From the NCBI GenBank assembly GCA_021495925.1, contig JAKEKT010000030.1, positions 62,001 through 126,000 of the forward strand: a stretch of 64,000 nt of DNA, written 5' to 3'. The position numbers and the translations under genes are program-made. Under the pieces are notes generated by a model that did not search any database, was not told where the DNA came from, and saw only the letters and a list, made by a program, of their open reading frames with translations. Of this stretch, positions 1-13,700 are shown one piece after another. This DNA is from Diplodia intermedia. Its lineage: Eukaryota; Ascomycota; Dothideomycetes; Botryosphaeriales; Botryosphaeriaceae. Within the stretch, counting starts at the first letter, position 1; each line of letters begins with the position of its first letter.

Positions 1-1245
1 TAACTAAAGAGATTCTATTAATTAAGAAAAAGAAGAACTAGATAGTAGAAGAATAGATAGAAAAATACTCGCGAAAAGTACTAGTATACGAATAGAGATT
101 TCTAAGAATCTAAATTACGAATTAAGATCTAAAATTTACTTTAAAATTTTAAAAGTAAGCCTACTAAAGACTAGAGATTAAGTAATATATAACGACCGCG
201 TATTATTTCTAAGTAGACGGTTAGATAGAGCGTACTAATTAAATAATAGAAATTACTATTCGATACTATATAGTATTCTTTTCGAACTTAGAGTAGATAG
301 AGGCGATACTATATATCTAATCGTTTATAAATAACTTAATTAATATAATAACGGGTTTTACGCTAAACTAGTTACTAATAGATATAGACGCTAAAACGAA
401 TTCTCTAGCGGCTATAATAGAGGCATTCTAGAATCGAGAAGAAAGAAGAAACTCGATAAGATACGAAGTCTAAGAAGTAATCGTCTTCGTAGCGACTAAA
501 TAAAAGTAATAATATAATAGTAAATATAAGTCGTTAAGAATACGAAAGAAAGATCGTGTCTTCGTACGATTATATTATAGATATAAAGCGAGAGGTTACT
601 TCGTTAGAAAGTTTTTATATTAGAGAATCGAATTATTCTTAATTATACGTAAGATAGATAATCTAGTCTATAAGTTAAAAATACTAACGAAATAAAAGAT
701 CTATTCGATAATATCGATCGCGTATCTTAAGCTAGTATCTTAAAAATAAGACCCCTATAAAAGAAATAACTATTCGAAATCGAGTTCGATAGTAAAATAG
801 AATATAGAGAAACTACTATATAAGATAGCGAGACTTCTTAATAAAAGAAAAGCTATAGTTTAAAGAAAGATAGTACGAAAATATCTAGTCTAATAGAAAG
901 GCTAGAGTCTAGTCTATAATATCTAGATCGCGAAGAACGCTCTAATCGAGGTAAAGAAATTAATTAAGAAGTATAATAAAAGATATCTAATAGAAAGATA
1001 GCGAAGAAGAAGCGTAAGAAAGCGATATACTAGAAACTAAGAGCGATATTAGAGAAGAGCGAGGCCGTAAAAAGACAAAGATAAAATCTATAGAGAAGAT
1101 CTAATCGCGATAAGAAAACGATAAGAAACGTCTTATTAAAGAAAGAAAGAAATAAAAAAAGAGAAAGAAAAAAAAGAAAAGATATAAGAATAGAAGATTA
1201 AAATAAGAAAACTAAGTAAAAAGCGACGTAGTATAATTTTTTATT
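1..1245 (+). pseudogene. pol 3' end (integrase/chromodomain), copy D
   Basis: Restoring CAA/CAG/TGG for stops gives a continuous frame. It starts before the integrase catalytic Glu (near 225), continues through a region recognisable from fungal Gypsy integrases (a TTGF-like stretch near 330-350), and ends in a chromodomain-like segment near 860-960 with a KYLVQ-like core. The frame then becomes highly basic (Lys/Arg/Glu runs) and stops near 1240. Chromodomains at the integrase C-terminus are a known feature of chromoviral Gypsy elements and may guide insertion to heterochromatin; that role is inferred here from family knowledge. Non-functional because of the many RIP stops. Confidence 0.75.
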
Positions 1246-1379
1246 CTTTCTTTTATTTATCTTATATAAAGAAGTTTAGCGATCTATTTTATTTTTATTT
1301 TTCTTTCGTCTTTTATCGTCTTTATAGAAAATTCTACGTCTTCTTAAAACGAAAGTCGCGCACGAAGAGATAGCGACGT

Positions 1380-4150
1380 AAGTAATCTAGTAAAGCGTAA
1401 GTTATATACGTAGCGCGTCTATAATAATAATACCGTCTAACGATCGCGTTTCGCGTCGAGAGCTAGCTAATAGATACTAATATAGAACGCGATCTACGCT
1501 ATAGCTACTACTTTATTATAAGAAACCGATAGTAGATGCCGAACTAAGACTAGAAAGTAACGATAATTAGACGTCTAACTAAGAAGATTAAGAAACGAAA
1601 GTAACTATACGATTAATACTAGCTCGCGGTCGCTCTAGCGAAGTCGATTATAGTAATTCTTAAGTATCTCTACTTCGACATCGTAGACCGCCTCGAGTAG
1701 AATACGATTATTAGAGTCGACTACGATATCTTCGCTATCTTAAACTAGAACTAAGCCATCTAGAAATTTCTAGATTACTATTACGTAAATAAGATCGCGA
1801 TCTTTTAGCGAAATCGATATCTCTAGAACTCTTAATTCGATTAGAACGAATAGTCTTCTTAGCTATCGAAGAACGTTAAGTTTTAAAAAGTACTTAATAT
1901 AATCGTAGTAGTAGTTAAAAACTAGTCTAAGCGGTTAGATATCTTAGACGAAAAGTATAACTCGAAATTCTTAAGTAACGACGAGTCTTAAAGCGCGTAG
2001 TTCGATATAGAATAGATTTCTAACGTTAATAAAACTATCTTAAATATAAAGTCTAAATTAGATTTATCTAGTAGTTACGACTCTTTCTACTCTAAGTCGA
2101 AAAATAATCCGTTATCTAAGTCGAAATAGCTCTTTACGATATTAGTTACGAGAGAATTTACGTTCTCTAAGTAGATCTTCGAAAACGTCTATAGATCTTC
2201 GATTATAAGAAGCTCGTAAGTAAAGATATCTAAGTACTTCGTAAATATTATAAAGATAGCGAACTATCTAGTATACGATACTTTAATAAGAGTTTTAATT
2301 AGCTATTTATCGCTAGCCTACGTTCTTCTATCGTCGAATCTAGTATATTAACTTCTATATCTAGTCGATACTACTAAGGCGCTTAATTCTAGAGTATTAT
2401 ATATCTACTAGTTAGCGAACTTTAATATAAAGAATAACTCTATTAAGAACGTAGAGCTATAAGAAGCGCCGACTCTCGTTAAGCGAAGTAATAATATAAT
2501 CGAATTTAGAGCTATTAATACTTATATATTTATAGACGTAGTTAAAGTAGAGAATATCTTAGCTAACGTTAACGTCGCCCGCGTCGCTAAGCTATAAATT
2601 AATAAGGTAGATAAAGAAAAGGGCTTCTACGTAGTAATAAATAATAATTTAAATATTATCGATATAGCTAGCCATTCTTTCGAGCTCGATTATAAGCGGT
2701 AGGATTAGACGGTCCTATATACTAAGAAGTAGTAGACGAAATATCGAAGATATAAGAACGAGTAGATATTCGTTAAGCCGTACTAATAGTTTAATACTTA
2801 TTTCGTTAAGTAGTCTTATAAGTAGACGATTACTAAGACGAAGAAGACGAACTATATATCTCTATTAAGTACTTTCGACTCGATAGAACTACTTTTAAAG
2901 AGAAGAATTAAAAGCTCGAACTAGATCTCTATCTACTTCGAATTCGACGAGACGATAGATATAAACGATTTCTTTAGACTAAATATTCTTTTCTAGAATA
3001 TCTTTACGATATATAGAGTCGTTATAGTAGATAATCTAACTAAGTTTTTTACTATAGCATTCGAGTTTCGAAAGTAAATTTATAATAACGATAGTAAAAC
3101 CGCTACCGCGATCTAGCTAAATACGACCTACGCGGTATATAGCGCGAAGAAGATTAACGAGAACGCGAATAATTTTAAGAAGATAACTAGAATAAAGAAG
3201 ATTATAATAAAGAAGTTTATAATAATAGCGAAGAATATTATCGATCGTATTACGATTCTAGATACTATAGACTCGAAAATCGACGTATAAGAATAGAGTT
3301 CTTTCGATTCGCCGTTAAGCCCGCTAAATTATAAGAGAAATATAAGAATAATAACTAGAGTACTATTTTATACGCTAAAAGCCGAAGTAAGAACTAGAAC
3401 TTAGCCTAGTATACTAGATTTCGGCACGTAAAAGCGACGCGGCGTAATCGACGAATCGTTAATTAATAAATTAAAGAATTATAGAATCTTATAATTCGCT
3501 TTATAAGTTATAGCGTAGATTAGTAAAGCCTACGAGAAAAATATAAACGCGATAATAAGGCCCGTAAGAGAAGTACTAGTTAATATAAATATAAGAGTAG
3601 TAGCGCTAATTAGAATTCTAGAGAAATAAGACGCTTTAGCTAAAGCTCTTAGTATAGCGTAGAAAATTACGCGAGAATTAAAGGCCGTTATCTATAAGAT
3701 AAAAAGAGGCACGTAAACTATAAAGTAAAATATATTTCGTATAATAAGAAATATAGGCGACGTCGTCGCGCTTTATAGCGAGCATCTAATCGATAATAAA
3801 ATACGCTAAATTCTCGAAGCCGGCGTAAGTCTAAATAATAAGAAATTCGTTTTATAAGTTTTAAAGAAATTAAGAGATTAGCTAGAACCTCTATTCGCTA
3901 GTAATAAGAGACTATAGCACGATATTACGATTAAGTCTACTACGCCTATCTAATATTAGATTTTAATAAAGCTAGCGAGCTAGAATCTAATATCTAACGA
4001 ATAGAGAAGTCTATTTAAGAGGTTAAGAGCGATATTAAAGCTATTATATTAAAGATAGTAGTAGCCGTTTTAGAAGATCGCGACGTAAAACTATACTATA
4101 GATACTAACTAGTTAACTAGTTAAAAGCCTTAACTTTTATTTTATAAATA
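1380..4150 (+). pseudogene. third ORF downstream of pol (ORF3), copy D
   Basis: After pol a second long frame of about 900 codons runs to near 4150, interrupted only by TAA/TAG at positions explained by RIP. I do not recognise the protein. I saw no clear membrane anchor, so an envelope is not supported. The last third (about 3620-3960) looks helical and charged. Two blocks (about 2310-2620 and 3700-3960) match the frame downstream of pol in the diverged element F (39,930-40,230 and 41,240-41,460). That argues that this was a real conserved protein. The full copies of the same ORF lie at about 7900-10,650 and 20,810-23,560 on the minus strand. Confidence 0.65.
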
Positions 4151-4428
4151 GTCTTTATCTTTTCTTATAGCGATCGCGATTATAAGACCGATAATAGTAG
4201 AAGATAGACTTCTACGTATCTAGAGAAGAGAATTTATTTTTTTTAATTTCTTTCTTCTTTTTTTTCTTTTTCTTTAGCGAAGCGAGTAATAATAGTAAGA
4301 GAACTACTATATATTAAAGAATAAAAATAGAGAACTAATTTCTTTCTTTTCTTCTTCTACTATATCTACTTTTATCGATTTAGAGAGATAATAACGGATC
4401 GAAATTTATTAAATTAAACCTTAAGAAA

Positions 4429-4674
4429 TATTACGATTCGAATTAAAAGACGAGAATCTAGTTATAAAATTATCTAATAAGATCTCGTTTCTAAATTAGA
4501 GGTTAGAATCGAAATCTCGAATCGAGTTCTTAGAATTAGAATCTTAGAATCGAGATTTCGTTTAGATAGCTACGAGATAAATAGTTAGAATCGCGTTTCT
4601 TCGAAATACGATCTCTAGATATTATTATATTATAAGATTTTTATTATTATCTTTTACTAGTTATAATCGCTATA
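4429..4674 (+). repeat. 3' LTR of copy D
   Basis: 246 bp. It starts TATTACGATTCG and ends ATAATCGCTATA, the RIPed forms of a TG...CA LTR (TA...TA after mutation). It is the reverse complement of the LTRs of copies A, B and C. It contains degenerate gaatctta/gattctaag-type palindromic repeats. Confidence 0.93.
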
Positions 4675-5468
4675 GCTAGGACCTCTACCTATCGGTAATA
4701 AGAAACTATAGTACGATATTACGACTAGATCTACTACGCCTATCTAATACTAGATCTTAATAAAGCTAGCGAGCTAGAACTTAATATTTAATAAATAGAG
4801 AAGTCTATTTAAGAGGTTAAGAATAATATTAAAGCTATCGTATTAAAGATAGTAGTAGTCGTTTCGAAAGATCGCGACGTAAAACTATACTATAGATACC
4901 AACTAGTTAACTAATTAAAAGCTTCGACTTTTATTTTATAAATAGTCTTTATCTTTTCTTATAGCGATCGCGATTATAAGACCGATAATAATAGAAGATA
5001 GACTTCTACGTATCTAGAAAAGAGAATTTATTTTCTTTAGTTTCTTTCTTCTTTTTTTTCTTTTTCTTTAGCGAAGCGAGTAATAGTAGTAAGAGAACTA
5101 CTATATATTAAAGAATAAAAATAGAGAACTAATTTTTTTTTTTTCTTCTTCTACTATATCTATTCTTATCGATTCGAAGAGATAATAACGGATCGAAATT
5201 CGTTAAATCGAATCTTAAAAGATATTACGATTTAGATCGAAAGACGAGAATCTAGTTACGAGATTATCTAATAAGATTTCGTTCTCGAATTAGAGGTTAG
5301 AATCGAGATCTTAAATCGAGTTCTTAGAATCGAGATCTTAAAATCGAGATTCTATTTAAATAGCTACGAGATAGATAGTTAGAATCGCGTTTCTTCGAAA
5401 TACGATCTCTAGATATTATTATATTATAAGATTTTTATTATTATCTTTTACTAGTTATAATTACTATA
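4675..5468 (+). mobile_element. Gypsy copy E, 3' remnant
   Basis: A second plus-strand copy of the 11.6-kb family, represented only by the end of ORF3, the AG-rich untranslated stretch and the 3' LTR. It repeats 3885-4674 almost base for base. Copy D appears to have inserted into it, so the rest of E should lie left of the window. Its right end abuts position 64 of the left LTR of copy A, as expected if E itself inserted into that LTR. Confidence 0.85.
5223..5468 (+). repeat. 3' LTR of copy E
   Basis: 246 bp, same start and end motifs as the other LTRs (TATTACGATTTA ... TTACTATA). It is followed directly by minus-strand copy A, making a tail-to-tail junction. Confidence 0.92.
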
Positions 5469-5651
5469 TTATATTTCGAAGAAACGCGATTCTAACTATC
5501 TATCTTATAGCTATCTAAATAAGATCTCGATTTTAAGATTCTAATTCTAAGAACTCGATTTAAGATTTCGATTCTAATCTCTAATCTAAAAATAAAATCT
5601 TATTAGATAATTCTATAACTAGATTCTCGTCTTTTAATTTAAATTATAATA
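5469..5651 (-). repeat. 3' LTR of copy A, first 63 bp missing
   Basis: Matches LTR positions 64-246 of the complete copies and ends ...aaattataata. It is truncated at the E junction; the missing part is predicted to lie beyond the left edge of the window. Confidence 0.85.
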
Positions 5652-7364
5652 TTTTTTAAAGTTTAATTTAACGAATTTCGATTCGTTATTATCTCTTCGA
5701 ATCGATAAGAATAGATATAGTAGAAGAAGAAAAGAAAGAAATTAATTCTCTATTTCTATTTTTTAATATATAGTAGTTCTCTTACTACTATTACTCGCTT
5801 CGCTAAAGAAAAAGAAAAAAAAAAAGAAAGAAACTAAAGAAAATAAATTCTCTTTTTTAAATACGTAGAAGTTTATCTTCTACTATTATTAATCTTATAA
5901 TCGCGATTACTATAAGAAAAGATAAAGACTATTTATAAAATAAAAGTCGAGGCTTTTAATTAATTAACTAGTTAGCATCTATAGTATAGTTTTACGTCGC
6001 GATCTTTCGAGACGACTACTACTATCTTTAATATAATAGCTTTAGTATCGTTCTTAATCTCTTAAATAGACTTTTCTATTCGTTAGATATCGAGTTCTAG
6101 CTCGCTAGCTTTATCGAAATCTAGTATTAGATAGACGTAGTAGACTCGATTATAATATCGTACTATAGTTTTTTATTATTAGTAAATAGAGATTCTAGCT
6201 AACCTCTTAATTTCTTTAGAACTTATAAAACGGGTCTCTTATCGTTTAGACTTACGTCGACTTTAAGAATTTAGCGTATTTTATTATTAATTAGGCGCTC
6301 GCTATAGAGCGCGATAACGTCGTCTATATTTCTTATTATACGAAATATATTTTACTTTATAGTTTACGTATCTCTCTTTATCTTATAGATAACGGCCTTC
6401 GATTCTCGCGTAATTTTTTACGCTATACTAAGAGCTTTAGCTAAAGCGTCTTATTTCTCTAAAATCTCGATTAGCGCTACTACTCTCGTATTTATATTAA
6501 CTAGTACTTCTCTTATAGGCCTCGCTATCGCGTTTATATTTTTCTCGTAGGCTTTATCGATCTACGCTATAACTTATAAAGCGAATCGTAAAATTCTATA
6601 ATTCTTTAATTTATTAATTAACGATTCGTTAATTACGCCGCGTCGCTTTTACGTATTAATATCTAGTATATTAGACTAAGTTCTAGTTCTTACTTCGGCT
6701 CTTAGCGTATAAGATAGTACTTTAGTTATTATTCTTATATTTCTCTTATAATCTAGCGGGCTCGACGGCGAATTAAAAGAACTCTATTCTTATACGTTAA
6801 TTTTCGAGTCTATAGTATCTAGAATCGTAATATAGTCGGCGATATTCTTCGCTATTACTATAAACTTCTTTATTATAATCTTCTTTATTCTAGTCGTCTT
6901 CTTAAAATCGTTCGCGTTCTCGTTAATCTTCTCCGCGTTATATATCGCGTAAGTTATATTTAGCTAAATCGCGATAGCGGTTTTATCGTTGTTATTACGA
7001 ATCTACTTTCGAAACTTAAATACTATAGTAAAGAACTTAGTTAGATTATCTACTATAATAACTCTATATACTATAAAGATATTCTAAGAAAGAATATTTA
7101 GTCTAAAGAAATTATTTATATCTATCGCCTTATTAAATTTAAAGTAGATAGAGATCTAGTTCGAGCTTTTAATTCTTCTCTTCGAAAGTAGTTTTACTAG
7201 ATTAAAAGTACTTAATAGAGATATATAGCTTGTTTTCTTCGTCTTAGTAACCGTCTACTTATAAGACTACTTAATAAGATAAGTATTAAACTATTAGTAC
7301 GGCTTAATAAGTATTCGCTCGTTCTTATATCTTCGATATTTCGTCTACTACTTCTTAGTATATA

Positions 7365-7610
7365 TATAGCGATTATAACTAGTAAAAGATAATAATAAAA
7401 ATCTTATAATATAATAATATCTAGAGATCGTATTCTAAAGAAACGCGATTCTAACTATCTATCTCGTAGCTATCTAAATAAGATCTTAATTCTAAGATTC
7501 TAATTCTAAGAATCTAATTCGGGATTTCGATTCTAATCTCTAATTTAAAAATAAGATCTTATTAGATAATTTCGTAACTAGATTCTCGTCTCTTAATTCG
7601 AATTATAATA
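7365..7610 (-). repeat. 3' LTR of copy B
   Basis: 246 bp, from TATAGCGATTATAACT to ...AATTATAATA. It is preceded by target duplication ATATA. Confidence 0.95.
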
Positions 7611-7899
7611 TCTTTTAGAATTCGATTTAACGAATTTCGATCCGTTATTATCTCTTTAAATCGATAAGAGTAGATATAGTAGAAGAAGAAAAGAAAGAAA
7701 TTAGTTTTTTATTTTTATTCTTTAATATATAGTAGTTCTCTTACTACTATTACTCGCTTCGCTAAAGAAAAAGAAAAAAAAAAGAAAGAAACTAAAGAAA
7801 ATAAATTTTCTTCTTTAAATACGTAGAAGTCTATCTTCTACTATTACTAGTCTTATAATCGCGATCGCTATAAGAAAAGATAAAGACTATTTATAAAAT

Positions 7900-10655
7900 A
7901 AAAGTTAGAGCTTTTAATCGATTAACTAGTTAGTATTTATAGTATAGTTTTACGTCGCGATCTTTCGAGACGGCTACTACTATCTTTAATACGATAGCTT
8001 TAGTATTATTCTTAATCTCTTAAATAGACTTTTCTATTCGTTAGATATTAGATTCTAGCTCGCTAGCTTTATTAAGATCTAGTATTAGATGAACGTAATA
8101 GATCTAGTCGTAATATCGTACTATAGTTTCTTATTACTAGTAGATAGAGGTTCTAGCTAACCTCTTAATTTCTTTAGAACTTATAAAACGGGTCTCTTAC
8201 TATTTAGACTTATACTAGCTTTAAAAATTTAGCGTATTTTATTATTAATTAGACGCTCGCTATAGAGCGCGGTAACGTCGCCTATATTTCTTATTATATA
8301 AAATATATTTTACTTTATAGTTTACGTGCTTCTTTTTATCTCGTAGATGGTGGCCTTTAATCCTCGCATAATTTTCTACGCTATACTAAGAACTTTAGCT
8401 AAAGCGTCTTATTTCTCTAGAATTTCGATTAGCGCTATTACTCTTATATTTATATTAACTAGTACTTCTTTTACGGGCCTCGCTATCGCGTTTATATTTC
8501 TCTCGTAGGCTTTGCCGATCTACGCTATAACTTATAAAGTAAATCGTAGAATTCTATAATTCTTTAATTCGTTAATCGGCGATTTATTAGTTACGCCGCG
8601 TCGCTTTTACGTATCGAAATCTAGTATACTAGACTAAGCTCTAGTTCTTACTTTAACTCTTAGCGTATAAGATAGTACTCTAGTTATTATTCTTATATTT
8701 CTCTTATAATCTAGCGGGCTCGACGACGGATTAAAAGAACTCTATTTTTATACGTTAGTTTTTAAGTCTATAGTATCTAGAATTATAATACGATCGACGA
8801 TATTCTTCGCTATTACTATAAACTTCTTTATCGTAATCTTCTTTATTCTAGTCGTCTTCTTAAAATTATTTACGTTCTCGTCGATCTTCTTCGCGCTATA
8901 TATCGCGTAAATCGTATTTAGCTAGATCGCGATAGCGGTTTTATCGCTGTTATTACGAATTTACTTTCGAAACTCGAATGCTATAATAAAGAACTTAGTT
9001 AGGTTATCTACTATAACGATTTTATATATTATAAAGACATTCTAGAAAAGAATATTTAACCCGAAGAAATCGTTTATATCTATCGTCTTATCGAATTTAA
9101 AGTAGATAGAGATTTAATTTAAGCTTTTAATTCTTCTCTTTAAAAGTAGTTCTATCGGGTTAAAAGTACTTAATAAAGATATATAGTTCGTCTTCTTCGT
9201 CTTAGTAACCGTCTACTTATAAGGCTACTTAATAAAATAAGTATTAAACTATTAATATAGCTTAACGAGTATTCGTCTATTCTTATATCTTTAATATTTT
9301 ATCTACTACTTCTTAGTATATAGAACCGTCTAGTCCTACCGCTTATAATTAAGCTCGAAAGAATGGCTAGCTATATTAATAATATTCGAATTATTATCTA
9401 TTATTACGTAGAAGCCCTTCTCTTTACCCGTCTTATTAATCTATAGCTTAACGACGCGGGCGATATTAACGTCGGCTAAGACGTTCTTTACTCTAACTAC
9501 GTCTATAAATACGTAAGTATCGATAGCTTCGAATTTAATTATATTATTACTTTACTTAATAAGAGCCGACGCTTCTTATAGCTCTACGTTCTTAACGAGG
9601 TTATTCTTTATATTAAAGTTCGCCGGCTAGTAGATATATAATATTCTAAGATTAAGCGTCTTAGTAATATCGACTAGATATAGAAGTTAGTATACTAGAT
9701 TTAATAATAGAAGAACGTAGGCTAGCGATAAATAGCTAATTAAAACTCTTATTAGAGTATTATATATTAGATAGTTTATTATCTTCGTAATATTTATAAA
9801 GTACTTAGATATCTTTACTTATAAGCTTCTCGTAATTAGAGATTCGTAGGCGTTTTCGAAGACCTACTTAGAGAACGTAAATTCTCTTATAACTAATATC
9901 GTAAAGAGCTATTTTAACTCGAATAATAAATTATTTTTTAGCTTAGAGTAGAAAAAGTCGTAGCTACTAGATAAACTTAATTTAGACTTTATACTCGAAG
10001 TAGTTTTATTAACGTTAGAAATCTATTCTACGTCGGGCTACGCGCTTTAGAACTTATCGTCGCTTAAGAATTTTAAGTTATACTTTTCGTCTAAGATGTC
10101 TAATTGCTTAGACTAGTTTTTAACTACTACTATAATCGTATTAAGTACTTCTTAAAACTTAGCGTTCTTTAATAGCTAAGAGAGCTATTCGTTCTAATCG
10201 AATTAAGAGTTCTAGAGATATTAATTTTACTAAAAGATTACGATTTTATTTACGTAATAGTAATCTAGAAATTTCTAGATAGTCTAGTTCTAGTTTAAGA
10301 TAGTAAAGATACTATAGCTAACTCTAATAATCGTATTCTACTTAAGGCGATCTACGATATCGAAATAGAGATACTTAAGAATTACTATAATCGACTTTAC
10401 TAGAGCGATCGCGAGCTAGTATTAGTCGTATAGTTACTTTTATTTCTTAATCTTCTTAGTTAGATATCTAATTATCGTTACTTTCTAGTCTTAGTTCGGC
10501 ATCTACTATTAGTTTTTTATAATAAAGTAATAACTATAGCGTAGATCGCGTTCTATATTAGTATCTATCGACTAGCTCTCGACGCGAAACGTAATCGTTA
10601 GATAATATTATTATTATAGACGCGCTATATATATAACTTATACTTTATAAAATTA
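7900..10655 (-). pseudogene. third ORF downstream of pol (ORF3), copy B
   Basis: Colinear with ORF3 of copy D, read on the minus strand from about 10,655 to 7900, with RIP stops only. About 900 codons, function unknown. In this copy and copy C it lies between the chromodomain end of pol and the 3' LTR, the position where some Gypsy-related elements carry an envelope or an acquired gene. I see no envelope-like features, so no function is assigned. Confidence 0.6.
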
Positions 10656-10799
10656 CTTACGCCGCTATCTCTTCGCGCGCGACTTTCGTTTTAAGAAGGC
10701 GTAGAATTTTCTATAAAAACGATAGAAGGCGAAAGAAAAATAAAAATAAAATAGATCGCTAAACTTCTTTATATAAGATAAATAAAAGAAAGAATAAAA

Positions 10800-13700
10800 A
10801 ATTATACTACGTTACTTTTTACTTAGTTCTCTTATTTTAGTCTTCTATTTTTATATCTTCTCTTCTTTTTCTTTCTCTTTTTTTTATTTCTTTTTTTCTT
10901 TAACGAGGCGTTTTTTATTATTTTCTTATTATAATTAGATCTTCTTTATAGGTTTCGTCTTTATCTTTCTACGGCCTTACTCTTTTCTAATATCGCTTTT
11001 AGTTTTTAGTATATTACTTTCTTACGCTTCTTCTTCGCTATCTTTCTATCGAGTATTTTTTATTATACTTTTTAATTAATTTCTTTACTTCGATTAGAGC
11101 GTTCTCTACGATCTAGATATTATAGACTAGACTCTAGTCTTTCTATTAGACTAGATATTTTTATACTATTTTTTTTTAAACTATAGCTTTTCTTTTATTA
11201 AGAAGTCTTACTATCTTATATAGCGGTTTCTCTACGTTTTATTTCGCTATTAAATTTAATTTTAAATAGTCGTTTCTTTCGTAGAAATTCTATTTCTAAG
11301 ATGCTAGCTCGAGGTACGCGATTAATATTATTAAATAGATCTTCTATTTCGTTAGTATTTTTAACTCGTAGACTAGATTATTTATTTTACGTATAATCGA
11401 GAATAGTTTAATTCTCTAATATAAAAACTTTCTAACGAAGTAACCTCTCGCTTTATATTTATAATATAATCGTACGAAGACGCGATCTTTCTTTTATATT
11501 CTTAACGACTTATATTTACTATTATATCGTCGCTTTTATTCGATCGCTATAAAGATAATTACTTCTTAGACTTTATATCTTACTAAGTCTCTTCTTTCTT
11601 CTTAATTTTAGAGTATCTCTATTATAGCCGCTAGAAGATCCGTTCTAGCGTTTATATCTATTAGTAACTAATTTAGCGTAAAACCCGTTATTATATTAAT
11701 TAAGTTATTTATAGACGATTAGATATATAGTATCGCCTCTATCTACTCTAAGTTCGAGAAGAATACTATATAGTATCGAATAGCGATTTCTATCGTTTAA
11801 TTAGTACGCTCTATCTAATCGTCTACTTAGAAATAATACGCGATAGTTATATATTACTTAATTTCTAGTCTTTAGTAGACTTACTTCTAAAATTTTAAAG
11901 TAAATTTTAGATTTCGATTCGTAATTTAGATTCTTAGAAACCTCTATTTATATACTAGTACTTTTTATAAGTACTTTTCTATTTATTCTTTTACTACTTA
12001 GTTCTTCTTTTTCTTAATTAATAGAATCTCTTTAGTTATCTTATATATAATCGTTAAAAGCGTATTATACGCTTTTTAAATTAAAGATAATCTAACTATA
12101 AAATCTATAGTTTAGATTTCTCTCGATTTAATAATATTTTAAATAAGATATAGCTTTTCGTATAAAGCGTATCTCTTTATAAAGTAAACTTAGTATAAAG
12201 AATAGTACTTAAAATACGCGCATAGCTTCTTCGTTAGTTTTCGAATTAGAAAACCGGTTCGAATTCTATTATAGACTCTCTAGAATTCTTTATAGTATTA
12301 CTTATTATAGATTATTTAGAAGATCTCTTCTTTAACGAATTCTAGAATATAAAGTCTATATCGCTCGTTCTCTAAGTCTATATAGTAGATTAAATTATTT
12401 CTTAAAAAGAATCTTAGACCTTATATAATCTTTAGTATCTCGTTTACTTTAGCGCTCTTAACGCTATCTAGATATAAGACTCTAGCTAGCTATCTTTAAC
12501 GCGCTTATCGTTAGTTTATTCGTCTCTCTAATTCTAGACGTTTCGCTTCTAGATCTAGATTTAAGCCTAGCTTAGCTTCTCTTCGGCTAGACGTCTCGCT
12601 TAGCGCGCTCGTCGCTAAAGCTATCTACTCTTTCGACGACTTCTCTTCTTTTATCGTAATAATTCTAAGCTCTTCTAGCGCGTTTAACTAAATTATCTTC
12701 GGACTCGGCTTCTTCGAACGTACTTTCTTTTCTTTAGATTTAAATAGCGCTTTCTTATTACTCGCTTCTTCGCGGGCTATATTATTATCTACGGCGTCTT
12801 CTTAATCTAGCTCTTCTATTTATTCTTACGTAGTAAATATTTCTACTAAGTTCTCTCTAGCTTTATTTTAAACTTTTATCGCGTTCTATTTCTTAATATT
12901 AGATAGTATCTCTACTATCTTCTTCTAGTAAGTATTCTTTTTATAGCTCTATTAAATTCTTTTCTTTATCGCGTTCGATATTTCTACTACTATAATTAAG
13001 AAGACTTCTATTAAATCTAATATTTTCTTAAAGTTCTCTAATACTAGATTCTATCTATTTCTAATTAATCGACTAAGAGCGTCTAGAACTAAGTATATTT
13101 TTTTCGACTAATAGAATACTTTTAGATCGAACTACGAGATATACTAGCTCGCGGTAATAAGTTTTAAGTTTATCTTATTTATTACTAATATCGTCTATAG
13201 ATTATAGTATTACGCTATAAAAGTAGCCGCGTAGTAATTTATAAAGAAGTATATACTCTTACTAAATCTAGTATATAGTATATACTTTATCTTTCGAAGT
13301 ATCTAGACGATTTCGGCTACTTTTAGTTCTATTAGCTAGTACCGCGTTTTCGCGGATTTTAGTACTCTCGATAGAAAAGTAATTAGCTAGATTAGTTCGT
13401 TAGACTATAGCTATATCTTTTTATTTTATACGTCTAGCTTCGATTCTTTCTTAATATAGTAGAGTAGGGCGTCGAAGCCTCGTTTAGATATATTTATATC
13501 TATATAGAGTCTACGTTTCGAATTATAGTAGATTAGCTAAGATAGATTTCTAAGATATTCTCTAATAGCTTTATAGACGATCTTTTAATTCTCTAAGAAT
13601 ATAATCTTCGTACGTCTCGTAAACGCTTTTCTAGCGCTACTCTTTATCGGGCTAACTTTAAGTAACGCCGTCTTATAATTCGTTAAAGACTTTACGATCT

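Larger units (their letters stand above)
1..4674 (+). mobile_element. Gypsy copy D, 3' part (11.6-kb family, RIPed)
   Basis: This is the 3' part of a Gypsy-type LTR retrotransposon whose 5' end lies left of the window. Reading through RIP stops gives the end of the integrase core (the Glu-containing VDG.IERTN-like motif at 201-240), a long integrase tail, a chromodomain-like stretch near 740-960, a third ORF (about 1380-4150) and a complete 246-bp 3' LTR at 4429-4674. It is colinear with the reverse complement of 7365-12038, with both ends matching at the same total length. It ends inside another copy of the same family: the sequence from 4675 continues the third ORF of copy E. The right flank gctag (4675-4679) is the expected target-site duplication; its partner lies outside the window. 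Confidence 0.9.
4675..6265. repeat. large inverted repeat at the E/A junction
   Basis: The plus-strand tail of E (4675-5468) and the minus-strand tail of A (5469 to about 6200) are reverse complements of each other for roughly 0.7 kb around 5468, apart from about 63 bp missing from A's LTR. The symmetry continues outward in D and B. RIP mismatches make it imperfect. Confidence 0.85.

Noticed and set aside
1380..4150. ORF3 as a retroviral-type envelope gene
   Set aside because: I saw no signal peptide, no clear transmembrane anchor and no cysteine pattern that would support it, although RIP hides Cys codons.
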